DNA of 52,152 bases from Geminicoccaceae bacterium. GTDB lineage: Bacteria; Pseudomonadota; Alphaproteobacteria; Geminicoccales; Geminicoccaceae. Positions 18,856-26,985 of the stretch are shown here, piece by piece (the stretch's first letter is position 1; every line of letters begins with the position of its first letter). Where the stretch lies: NCBI GenBank assembly GCA_007694015.1, contig RECO01000210.1, positions 1-52,152 on the forward strand, given 5' to 3'. Below the pieces are notes generated by a model that worked only from the letters and a program-made list of their open reading frames with translations, did no database searches and had not been told where the DNA came from. The position numbers and the translations under genes are program-made.

Positions 18856-19692
18856 TCAAAGCCCGAGCGCAAACAGCTCGGCGGTGGAATAGGACATCCG
18901 CCGAACGGCGTTGTCGGCGGTGGGGATCAGGGTCGGGTGTCGGGTCGGCGGCGTGCCGGCGACGGCGGGCAGGGTCAGCCGGGCGAGGAACAGGTCGGCC
19001 GGGTTCTGCCGCGGCACGTGCTCGTCGTCCGGGCGGAGCGTGCCGTCGATGCCGCCCCACCAGTCGTCCTCGACCCAGCCGGCCGCGCGCTTGCGTGCAT
19101 CCAAGGCCGCCAGGCGCTCGGCCGGGGTGGCCTCTGCGAGCGGCGGCAGTCCGCGCTCCGGCAGGGGTGGCGTGTCCTCGGTGCGGAGCACCAGCGTTGC
19201 CTCGACGGCATCGCGCAGGCGCAGCGGCACGACCGCCCCGAGCGCATCGTAGGGATCGGCCGCCATCGCCGGCCGTTTCGCCACCTCGCACTCGCGAAAG
19301 CCGACGAAGACATCGGCGAGCACATGGTCCGGGCCGCCCTCGCTGCCGACGCGAAAGGCCTGGGCGAGCCCGCTGGCGGCGTCGGCCGTGCGGTCGTCCC
19401 ACCAAGCCTGAAGGTCGAGGCAAAGCGGCAGCGGGCTTTCGATCAGCCGACCGACGCGGTCGATCGCGAGGCCGGCCGCCACCACCACCCGCACCGGCGG
19501 GCCGGCGTCGAGTGCCACGTTCAGGCCCGCGACGGTACCGTGGCCAAAGAGGTAGCGGCAGAGCATGGCGCTGCGGCCGCGGTGATAGGCCTGCTCGGCG
19601 CGAAAATCGGCGTCGTCGAGCAGCATGCCGCTGGCATAGGCCACCCGCTCGGGCCAGAAGCTCCGCCTTGGCGGGTCGAGGCGCACGGTCAT
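18856..19692 (-). CDS. eCIS structural protein, minimal form of the shared module (278 aa)
   Basis: This is the shortest of three consecutive paralogous proteins. It is almost entirely the common module: YASGMLLDDADFRAEQAYHR at ~18-37, GTVAGLNVAL, then VRVVVAAGLAIDRVGRLIE. A beta-rich C-terminal half ends in SYSTAELFALGL. The ATG overlaps the stop of the gpI-like gene by four bases (ATGA). Proteins beginning with this module are common beside phage-tail-like gene sets, where their role is not established. A baseplate periphery or collar role is inferred. Confidence 0.75.
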   Translation of the reverse strand: MTVRLDPPRRSFWPERVAYASGMLLDDADFRAEQAYHRGRSAMLCRYLFGHGTVAGLNVALDAGPPVRVVVAAGLAIDRVGRLIESPLPLCLDLQAWWDDRTADAASGLAQAFRVGSEGGPDHVLADVFVGFRECEVAKRPAMAADPYDALGAVVPLRLRDAVEATLVLRTEDTPPLPERGLPPLAEATPAERLAALDARKRAAGWVEDDWWGGIDGTLRPDDEHVPRQNPADLFLARLTLPAVAGTPPTRHPTLIPTADNAVRRMSYSTAELFALGL

Positions 19693-22082
19693 GGGCGGGC
19701 TCCCTGTTCGAGACGGGGGTCGAGGGCGGGCAGCCGCAGGACCACGTCCTTGCCGCCGAGGACACTGTGGTCGAGGCGGATCGGGTCCGGGCCGGGCCGC
19801 GGCCGCAGATAGGTGTCGATGTCGAGCAGGGCGTAGAGACCGATCACCAGGGAAGCGGTGGCGCGCTCGACCCGCAGCGCCACGTGGGCCGGTGTCATTT
19901 CGGCCGCGACCTCACGGATCACGCTCAGCTGCCGGGCATCGGCGGCCTGGTGGACCAGCACGGTCACACGGTTGGCGAGCGCATCCATGAAGCCGCGCAC
20001 GGCCTCGGCATCGGTCAGGCTCGGGGCCTCCAACAGCGCTGCGAGTTCCGCTTCCTGGGCGGCCGAGAGCTTCGGTTGGCCGGGCTCGCCCACAGCCGCC
20101 TCGCCCAGCACCAAGGTCGGGCCGACGAAGGAATTGCCGCTCTGGACCGGGCCGGCCAACAACGGATCGAAGCGGCTGCCGAGGTCGGCGCCGAGGATGG
20201 TCGCAAATACCCGGCGCAGGCTGAAGTCCTCCAGCGCGACGATGCCACCGCGCGCCACCCCGCCCTCGCTCGCGACGTCGAGGGCCAAGAGCAGGCCGCC
20301 GAGCGTGCCGCGTTGCCGGTGCAGGCGCATGGCGTTGGCGATCATCCGCCGCCGCGCCGAGGTCGTCAGCCCCGGTGCCGGCAGCGAGCCGATCCAGCCG
20401 GCAAGCCACGCCAGCGCCGGCTCGGGGGCGGTCAGCGGGTTGGTCAACAGATGCGCGCTCGCGACCTTGTCCTCGAGCCGGGTCAGCACGCTCTCGAACG
20501 TCAGGACGTAGCGCTCCAGAAAATCGTTCGGCTGGGCGGGGCCAAGGCGGGCACGGTCGTCGGCGTCGCTGGCGGCGTGGAAAACGGGCGGCAAGTAGCG
20601 CCGCACCAGCGAGAAGCGCCCGCCCCAGACGCGGATCGCCGCCAGACGCGGCGCCGTCTGGCCCTGGCCGTAGAGGGTGATCCGCGCCTCCAGAAACCGG
20701 CCGGCCACCTCCCGCGCCTGCCGGCCCGGCCGCTGTACCAGGGCGACGAAGCAACCGGTCCGCTCCGGGACCGGCGGCACGCCCAAGCGGCCCTCATCGA
20801 AGGGGAACTCGGAAGGCTCCTTGATCCAGCCACCCCGCGCCTCGTCGCCGTCACCGCCCGGCGGGCTGCCGAAGCCGTGGCCGGCGAAGACTTCCTCGGC
20901 CAGGGCGGTCGTGGTGTCGGCGGCGCGCAGCTCGATCCGCGCGCCCGTCCCCGGCGGGAAATCGCCCTCGACCACCAGCCGGTGCCAGACATGGCCCCGC
21001 TCGCCCGCGTCGATCGGCAGGGCGAGGCTCGCCGTCCCCCGGTCGCGATAGCCGGCGAGCGACAAGGCTGCGGTCGGCCGCGGCGGCAGCGGCTGCTCGC
21101 CGTCGTAGCCGACATAGGCCGCCGGCAGCACGCTCGTGCGGGCGAAACGAAAGCGCGTTGCCCCCTGGAGCGGATGACGCCGCGGCGAGGCGATCATGGC
21201 CGCCGGCAAGACGGGGCTCGTGGTGAAGACCGCAGCGCGCGCCACGTCCGGGAACAACAGGGCCAGCTGGTCGGCCGCGAGCCAGCCGAGCGAACTCGGA
21301 AAACCGCGCACCGGCACCTCGACCGTGCTGCGGGCGTCGTCCGGCGTGACGAACACGACGTGCGCCCGGCGCGCCTGGTGGGTGCTGTGGACCAAGACCG
21401 CCAACAGCCCATCGTCGCGCACGGCCATGCAGGCGATGCGCTCGTTGCCCTCGATCGCGATCGGTGCCTGCTCCTCCAGACGCGCGCCGAAGGGGTAGGG
21501 TGGGTCGGGCTGGAAGCTACCCGGCCGGCGCGTGCGCACCGCCAGGTCGTGGAGCGGCTGGCCGGCCTCCCGCCAGAGTGCCCCGGTCGCGCGGTCGAGC
21601 GCCCATGCGACGCCACCAGCCGCCGCCACGCGGTCGGGCGCGCCGCCGCTGGGCGCCAACAGCACGGGCGTGGACCAGCGGCCGCGCAAGTCGACGAGGG
21701 CAACGCCGTCAAAGATTTCGCCCGCCGCGTCCGGCAGCCGGCCGGCCAGGCGCAGCACGCCCGCGCCGTCGACGGCCAGATCGTGGACGGCGGTGCCCGC
21801 CGGCAGGTCCATGATCCGCGCGGGGCCACCCCCGGCACCGGCCGCCACCAAGCGCCCGGCCGCGCGGTCGACATAGGCCCAGGTCGAAAAGCCATCGACC
21901 GTGACGGCGGGCAGATCGGCCAGGGCCAGGGCCGCACTGCGGGGCGCCTCGCTGACCAGTCCCTCGAGCCGGCCGGCGAGCGACAGGCAGCCGCCCTGTG
22001 TCCAAGCAAGTTCGCCCGGACCGAGGTCCAAGACCGCCGTCTCGCCGATCGACCAGAACCGATGGCCGTTGGCATCACGCAT
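19689..22082 (-). CDS. gpI-like phage-tail/baseplate protein with N-terminal propeller-like region (797 aa)
   Basis: The start MRDANGHRFW shares one base with the stop of the baseplate J gene (TGATG) and has GGAG upstream; the open frame continues further upstream but only as antisense noise. Residues ~492-620 fit the tail-protein domain related to P2 gpI: RRYLPPVF, NDFLERYVLTFESVLTRLED, then ALAWLAGWIG and an Arg-rich helix (RRRMIANAMRLHRQRGT). The first ~490 residues show repeated short strands with W/D/G turns, which suggests a beta-propeller or similar repeat fold. In eCIS this protein (Afp12-like) completes the baseplate wedge. The domain assignment is good; the propeller is inferred. 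Confidence 0.8.
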   Translation of the reverse strand: MRDANGHRFWSIGETAVLDLGPGELAWTQGGCLSLAGRLEGLVSEAPRSAALALADLPAVTVDGFSTWAYVDRAAGRLVAAGAGGGPARIMDLPAGTAVHDLAVDGAGVLRLAGRLPDAAGEIFDGVALVDLRGRWSTPVLLAPSGGAPDRVAAAGGVAWALDRATGALWREAGQPLHDLAVRTRRPGSFQPDPPYPFGARLEEQAPIAIEGNERIACMAVRDDGLLAVLVHSTHQARRAHVVFVTPDDARSTVEVPVRGFPSSLGWLAADQLALLFPDVARAAVFTTSPVLPAAMIASPRRHPLQGATRFRFARTSVLPAAYVGYDGEQPLPPRPTAALSLAGYRDRGTASLALPIDAGERGHVWHRLVVEGDFPPGTGARIELRAADTTTALAEEVFAGHGFGSPPGGDGDEARGGWIKEPSEFPFDEGRLGVPPVPERTGCFVALVQRPGRQAREVAGRFLEARITLYGQGQTAPRLAAIRVWGGRFSLVRRYLPPVFHAASDADDRARLGPAQPNDFLERYVLTFESVLTRLEDKVASAHLLTNPLTAPEPALAWLAGWIGSLPAPGLTTSARRRMIANAMRLHRQRGTLGGLLLALDVASEGGVARGGIVALEDFSLRRVFATILGADLGSRFDPLLAGPVQSGNSFVGPTLVLGEAAVGEPGQPKLSAAQEAELAALLEAPSLTDAEAVRGFMDALANRVTVLVHQAADARQLSVIREVAAEMTPAHVALRVERATASLVIGLYALLDIDTYLRPRPGPDPIRLDHSVLGGKDVVLRLPALDPRLEQGARP

Positions 22083-24292
22083 CAGCAGAGCTCCGGCACG
22101 ACGGGGATCGGCCGCAGGACGCCGTCGCCCTCCGCCCCGCCCATGCCCCCGACGTCGACCACGTCGGCCGGCCCCGACGGGTCCTCGCCGAGCACGACGT
22201 CCGCGAGTTCGGGCAGCATCCAGGGCTCCAGGGGCAACGTCGCCTGGCCGCGCGCGCCCTTGGCGATCAGGCTCCAACCGCCCGTGGGCGACCGCTCGAA
22301 CAGGTTCACCCCGTAGACGGCGGCAACACCCGTAACCCGCGCGATGACCACCTCGAGCTCGAGGTCGCCGACCTCGGCGCCGAGCGGCCAGCCGCCGCCC
22401 TCCCGGCCACCGGGGGCGACCGGCGCCAGATAGGCGCGCAGCCCCGCCTCGACGTCGGCCAGCACCCGATCGGGGCCATGGCCGGGGCGCACCTGCACCG
22501 ACGCACTCACGGAAAGCGGGCGATAGTCCGGCGCGATCACGAACAGCTCGGTGCCCATCACCCGTCGCGCATCGAGGTGGTCGTAGACCGCGGTCAGCAG
22601 GGTCCGATCCGGGCGCGGGTTCGGCGGGTCGATCCGCTGCGGGCGGTTCACCACCAGCACCGACACCGTGCCGGGGGCACCCGAGAGCCGCTGGAACGGG
22701 CGAAAACGCGGCAGGACCTCGACCCGGGCCAGGTCGACGCCAGGGGTCTCGAACGCCAGATCGCGGAAGTCGCGCTCGGTCACGGCGCGATCGCCGTGGC
22801 GCAAACGGGCAGGCAGGCGCTTTTCCGCCTGGTCCAGGGTCTCGGCCGCTTCGCCGCCCGTCGTCGCCAGCGGCTGGCTCGCCTTGAGCCGCGGATGGCC
22901 GATGGCATCGAGGGTGCCGGGTGCCAGGTTGCCGGCGGTGCCGCCACCGGCCCTCAGCACCGCCGCCCGCACCCGCGCGCCCGGCGGCGGCACGGCCCCG
23001 CGCACGCCGTCGCCGAAGGTCAAGACGCCGGCTTCGGCATCGAGCTTGTAGACCTTGGCAAGGCGCGGCGCGCTCGCCAGCTCGTCCACCTGTTGCCAAG
23101 CCTCGAACCGCCCATCGTCGCGCTGGACCTCGACCACGAGGCTCGCCGCATCGACCGAACTCGCGGGCAAGGGCAGCTGCAAATCACCAGCGCCGTTGGC
23201 CTGGCCGACGACGAGGTTCCGCCACGTCTGGAGCTGCTCGATGGCCACCGCGTTGAGGCCGATCCAGGAGAGGGCCAGGGTCTGGGCGCGCTGCTTCGGC
23301 CGGAGGCGGAGCCAGCCGATCAGGCGGGCCGCCACGTCCGGGTCGTCGATCCGCGGCGGCCGCTCGCCGACGCCGGCCAAGACGTCGACGTCGGGATCGT
23401 TCTCGGGCAGGCCGATTTCGCCCGCATCCGGCAGGACCAGCCGCACGATGCCTGTCCGGGTGAAGCCGGCGGTGGTGTCGGCGACGGGCGGTCCGAGGGT
23501 CGCATAGACCGGCTCGCCCCCGGCCCGGACACGCTTGGACGGCACCTGCCAGATCCATTGCCCCGGCCGCGGCCGTACGGCCGTCGCCGACATTTCGCTG
23601 ATTTCGACGCGCTGCTTCGGCGCCAGGCCGACGTTGAGCACGATCGGTCCGGGGTTCCTCGCCAGCACCGCTTGGCGGAAGTCGGCCTTGTCGTCCGGCG
23701 GTTCGGCGGCGAGGAGGGCGATCCAGAGGCTCTGGTCGACCGTCGCCTGGGCGATGTCGAGCCCGGCGGGATCGCCCTGGCCGTCGGCAAAGGCGGGCGT
23801 GGTGACGTAGGCGGTGGACGGGTCGCCGCCATAAACCGAGCCGAGGCTCGGCAGGATGGCGGCCACCGAAGCCGCTTCGACGGCACTCGGCTTGCGCTTG
23901 AGATAGACCGCCCCGGTCAGCGGCAGGATGGTCGCCTCGCCCAGCGTTTCGAACACGACGGGGCCGTTCACCAGGGTGCGGTCGGCGAGGGGGGCTCGGA
24001 CGTGGTCGCGCGGGCTGGCATGGGCCAGCTGCAACAGCCCGCGTGCGGGGACCGCAGGCTTCAGGCCCAGGTCCAACAACCGCAGGAACAAAAGGCGCTG
24101 GCGCTCCGGCAACAGGTTGACGCGGTAGAGCAGCTTGTCGCCCATCCAGGCGAAGAGATCGATCAGCGTGCGGCCCGGGTCGCCGGGCCTGGGGTTGCGC
24201 CATTCGGGCGTATGCGCCGGGATCAGCCGCACCAGTTCGGCTGCCAACTCCTCCGCCGTCCGGTCGTGCAGGTCGTAGAACGGGATGGGCAT
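22082..24292 (-). CDS. Baseplate J-like assembly protein (736 aa)
   Basis: The N-terminus reads MPIPFYDLHDRTAEELAAEL and then GDPGRTLIDLFAWMGDKLLY, the signature of the putative baseplate assembly protein family related to P2 gpJ/T4 gp6. The C-terminal half holds the J-type core: a GDGVRGAVPPPG beta turn, GGGTAGNLAPGTL, ALTERDF-type sequence (RAVTERDFRDLAFETPGV) and VLVVNRP. The length suits the Afp11-type wedge protein. It follows the gp25 gene by 3 bp and is coupled to the gpI-like gene. It would form the baseplate wedge arms with gp25. Confidence 0.9.
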   Translation of the reverse strand: MPIPFYDLHDRTAEELAAELVRLIPAHTPEWRNPRPGDPGRTLIDLFAWMGDKLLYRVNLLPERQRLLFLRLLDLGLKPAVPARGLLQLAHASPRDHVRAPLADRTLVNGPVVFETLGEATILPLTGAVYLKRKPSAVEAASVAAILPSLGSVYGGDPSTAYVTTPAFADGQGDPAGLDIAQATVDQSLWIALLAAEPPDDKADFRQAVLARNPGPIVLNVGLAPKQRVEISEMSATAVRPRPGQWIWQVPSKRVRAGGEPVYATLGPPVADTTAGFTRTGIVRLVLPDAGEIGLPENDPDVDVLAGVGERPPRIDDPDVAARLIGWLRLRPKQRAQTLALSWIGLNAVAIEQLQTWRNLVVGQANGAGDLQLPLPASSVDAASLVVEVQRDDGRFEAWQQVDELASAPRLAKVYKLDAEAGVLTFGDGVRGAVPPPGARVRAAVLRAGGGTAGNLAPGTLDAIGHPRLKASQPLATTGGEAAETLDQAEKRLPARLRHGDRAVTERDFRDLAFETPGVDLARVEVLPRFRPFQRLSGAPGTVSVLVVNRPQRIDPPNPRPDRTLLTAVYDHLDARRVMGTELFVIAPDYRPLSVSASVQVRPGHGPDRVLADVEAGLRAYLAPVAPGGREGGGWPLGAEVGDLELEVVIARVTGVAAVYGVNLFERSPTGGWSLIAKGARGQATLPLEPWMLPELADVVLGEDPSGPADVVDVGGMGGAEGDGVLRPIPVVPELC

Positions 24293-24295
24293 CGC

Positions 24296-24697
24296 TCAGC
24301 TCCCCAGCGCGACGTCGAAGGTGACCGCTTGGCCCTTGCCGGTGCGCAGGATCCGATAGGCAAGCTCGACGCGCACCGCCTCGGGCCGGTCGGCGACCGA
24401 CCAGACCTCGACCCGATCCAAGGCGATCCGTGGCTCGAAGCGGGTGACGTTCGCCTCGATCCGGTCGCGGATGCGCCGCCGCGCCGTCAGCGTGTTGGGC
24501 TCGTGCAACAGGTCTTCGAGGCCGGCGCCGAAGGTCGGGTGGAGGAGCAATTCCCCCGGCCGGGTCAGCAAGATCACCTTGATCTGGTCGCGGATCGAGC
24601 GCTCCAGATCGGGATAGGACCAGGTCCCGTCGGCAGCGATCGAAGGTGCCAGAGGCCAGCCGACCGGTTCCGGTGGCAGATGCGGGGCTCGGCTCAT
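24296..24697 (-). CDS. gp25-like baseplate wedge protein (133 aa)
   Basis: MSRAPHLPPEPVGWPLAP begins 133 residues in which SIRDQIKVILLTRPGELLLHPTFGAGLEDLL holds the characteristic RPGE...P.fG.gl core of T4 gp25/GpW proteins. This protein nucleates sheath polymerisation on the baseplate. The ATG overlaps the stop of the membrane-protein gene by four bases. Longer in-frame sequence upstream to 25261 belongs to the antisense shadow of the preceding gene. Confidence 0.9.
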   Translation of the reverse strand: MSRAPHLPPEPVGWPLAPSIAADGTWSYPDLERSIRDQIKVILLTRPGELLLHPTFGAGLEDLLHEPNTLTARRRIRDRIEANVTRFEPRIALDRVEVWSVADRPEAVRVELAYRILRTGKGQAVTFDVALGS

Positions 24698-26313
24698 CCG
24701 CCACCTCCGCCATGACCGTCGGTAACCTTCGGAAACGGAATGCAGATCCGGATGAACGGCAGCCACCAGAACAGGAGGTGGAACAAGACCAGGAAAATCT
24801 GCAGGACGATGAACGCGCAGATGGTGATGATCGGGATCGAGAACCCGCAGATCATGCCGAAGCCGAGCCGCTTTCCGGGCCGCTTGCCTTCCATCAATCC
24901 GTCCAGCTTCAAGTCGGTCATGAAGGCCTGGATCTCGGGCGGAACCTTGAAGGCGATGTTGGGCTTGAGCTTTTGGAGGAATTCCGGGGTCGGGGCTGGC
25001 AGCTCGACCGTCGTCGGTGGCGCTTCGCCGGGCTCGAACCACGGCACGATCCCGAAGGCTGGCGAGGGCGGCGTCCACCAGGTGGCAGGCGGGCAGCCGC
25101 AGGCCGAGCGGTCGACGCGGACGAAGGCCTGCAACTCGTAACGGTCGGCGAGGTTCTGATAGCGGGTCTCGCCAGGGCTGAGCGCCGACCAGCGGGCGGC
25201 CACCGCCTGCTCCATCGCCCTGACGAAGGCGTCTTCCTGCGCCGCACTCCAGGCCGGCCACGACGTGGGCAGGGCCAGCCGCGCCGTGTCGTCGGCCCGG
25301 CGGACGAGCAGATCGTAGGCCTCTTCCAGGACGTCGTAGAGCGTGCGCCAGGTGGCGTCGCCATTGGGTAGACGGACCAGGACGAAGTGGAGCTGCAAGA
25401 GCGTGCGCAGCGGTGCCACGGCCGCATCGTCGTCGGCGGCGGTAAAGAGGCCCGGCTCCTGCGCCAGATAGGAGGCCGCAGCGATCACGGTTGCCAGCGC
25501 CGGCGACGGCTCGGCCGCGGCCGTGGGCGCCACGCTGGTATTGGCGAGGGGGGCTGCCGGCAGCGGCTCACCGGCGGCCGCCGCCGCCTCCCGCGCCGCG
25601 TCGAGTCGGCCGCTCCGCCACAACACGATCGGCAAGCGCTCGCGCAGCAAGTCGGCGGTGAAGGGGGCGGGTGGCGGCGGGTCGGCTTCCGAGCGCTCGT
25701 CCGAGGTCAGCGGCAGGTAGCCGTAGAGCAGGGTGCGGCCGGTAGCGGCGCAGAGTTCGGGCGGGGCCGGGAACAGCGGCGCGAACGCCTCCTCGAAGGC
25801 GGCGCTCGGCGCCGGTGCCGCCTCGGCGCGGCGCATGACGACGTGGTTCTTGCCGAGCCGCTGCGCACGGCGGGTCGCCGCCGCCGGGTCCCAGTGCGCC
25901 TTGCCGCCGGTGGCGTTGCCGGGCAGGGGGCGCCAGCCGAGCACGGCACCGCCCTCGCTGATCCAGCCCTGGCGCACGCTGCCCGCGCGCCGCCGCACCG
26001 TCACGCCTGCGGCGAGGATCTTCTTCGGGTCGAGCCGCGGCCTGCCCTCGACCTCGCAGGCGACATCGACCACGACCAGGTTGAAGGCGCGGTGCACCGG
26101 CTGGAACAGCCGCGCCACCCCCTGCTCGTCCTGGCGCGCGAACGCGTCGCGCGTCGCCAGCAGCGCCCGCCCGTCCGCAGACGCCATCCGCTCCAAAAAC
26201 CAGGGAATGAAGGCCTGCTCGGTGATGGCCAGCACCGTCGGTGCGCCGGCCGCTCGGGCCAATCCCGGCAGCGCCGCGCCCTCGAGCCGGATGGGGTGTG
26301 CCTGACCTACCAT
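24694..26313 (-). CDS. eCIS-associated protein with C-terminal membrane segments (539 aa)
   Basis: The start MVGQAHPIRLEG overlaps the spike gene by 7 bp. The first ~480 residues are soluble, Ala/Pro-rich and partly helical. Residues ~483-527 are strongly hydrophobic (FGMICGFSIPIITICAFIVL, then LFHLLFWWLPFIRICIPF) and fit one long or two short membrane helices, followed by a GHGGGGG tail. There is no signal peptide. The gene sits between the spike and gp25. Membrane proteins encoded in eCIS loci of cytoplasmic or membrane-attached type are known (for example in Streptomyces and cyanobacteria). By analogy this one could tether the particle to the membrane. That is inference, not homology I can demonstrate. 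Confidence 0.7.
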   Translation of the reverse strand: MVGQAHPIRLEGAALPGLARAAGAPTVLAITEQAFIPWFLERMASADGRALLATRDAFARQDEQGVARLFQPVHRAFNLVVVDVACEVEGRPRLDPKKILAAGVTVRRRAGSVRQGWISEGGAVLGWRPLPGNATGGKAHWDPAAATRRAQRLGKNHVVMRRAEAAPAPSAAFEEAFAPLFPAPPELCAATGRTLLYGYLPLTSDERSEADPPPPAPFTADLLRERLPIVLWRSGRLDAAREAAAAAGEPLPAAPLANTSVAPTAAAEPSPALATVIAAASYLAQEPGLFTAADDDAAVAPLRTLLQLHFVLVRLPNGDATWRTLYDVLEEAYDLLVRRADDTARLALPTSWPAWSAAQEDAFVRAMEQAVAARWSALSPGETRYQNLADRYELQAFVRVDRSACGCPPATWWTPPSPAFGIVPWFEPGEAPPTTVELPAPTPEFLQKLKPNIAFKVPPEIQAFMTDLKLDGLMEGKRPGKRLGFGMICGFSIPIITICAFIVLQIFLVLFHLLFWWLPFIRICIPFPKVTDGHGGGGG

Positions 26314-26981
26314 ATGTTGCCCGCCCCCGGTGTGTAGGTGCTGGCGACCACGGTCGTGCTGATCAGCGTGTCGCACTGGACGACGCCCGAAAAGCGGGCG
26401 ATCCCGGCATCGACCTGGACCATGCCGGCGCTGACGCTCACCTGTGCTGCCTGGACCTTGACCTGACCCGCCGCTTCGATGCTGACGCCGGAGGGGTCCA
26501 GGGTGACGGTCGAGCTGCCGTTCGTGGTGCGCACCTTGCTGCCGCCGTCCGTCACCTCGATGGTGACCCCGCCGGGCGTCTCGATGGTCACCGTGGCGGG
26601 ACCGCTCTCGTCGACGGCGATCCGCGTGCCCTGATGGCCGGTGATCGACCAGCGCTTCACCTGCCCGCCCTCGACCGGCTCGTGGAACGGCCGTGCTTGG
26701 GGGTGGTGCAGGGCGCCGACGACCACGGGCTCGCGCGGGTCGCCGTTGAGGTGCACCACCAACACCTGATCGTCGACGTCGGGCAGGAACAGACAGCCAT
26801 AGCCGGACCCGGCCACCGGCATGGCGACCCTGGCCCAGACCTCGCTCGCCTGATCGTCGCCGCCGGCATAGGCGAGCAGCCGCACCTTGATCCGATGCGC
26901 GCCCAAGGGATCGGCGACGTCGACCACCTGGGCCAGTACCGGGGCCATCGCAAGGCTGCGCGAGCGGAGGTTGCCATCCAT
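26307..26981 (-). CDS. Spike/baseplate V-like protein (gp5/VgrG C-terminal type, 224 aa)
   Basis: The chosen ATG (MDGNLRSRSLAMAP) is preceded by GGAGG and lies 4 bp after the hub gene. Residues ~12-90 form the OB-fold of baseplate V/VgrG proteins: VVDVADPLGAHRIKVRLLAY, WARVAMPVAG and GCLFLPDVDDQVLV, then a block with GDPREPVVVGALHH. From ~120 onward there are short beta-helix repeats (VTIETPGGVTIEVTDGGSKV, VTLDPSGVSIEAAG) as in a needle-like spike. Together with the gpD-type protein upstream it would make the central hub and tip (the split equivalent of Afp8). Confidence 0.9.
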   Translation of the reverse strand: MDGNLRSRSLAMAPVLAQVVDVADPLGAHRIKVRLLAYAGGDDQASEVWARVAMPVAGSGYGCLFLPDVDDQVLVVHLNGDPREPVVVGALHHPQARPFHEPVEGGQVKRWSITGHQGTRIAVDESGPATVTIETPGGVTIEVTDGGSKVRTTNGSSTVTLDPSGVSIEAAGQVKVQAAQVSVSAGMVQVDAGIARFSGVVQCDTLISTTVVASTYTPGAGNIW

Positions 26982-26985
26982 CGCC

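Noticed and set aside
16110-22316. 2068-residue plus-strand open frame opposite the 908-, 278- and 797-aa genes
   Set aside because: It is the antisense of well-supported genes; its translation is Arg/Gly/His/Gln-rich without domains, an effect of high GC at third positions.
22083-23099. N-terminal extension of the gpI-like frame
   Set aside because: It overlaps the coding strand of baseplate J in another frame; the TGATG junction and GGAG support the start at 22082.
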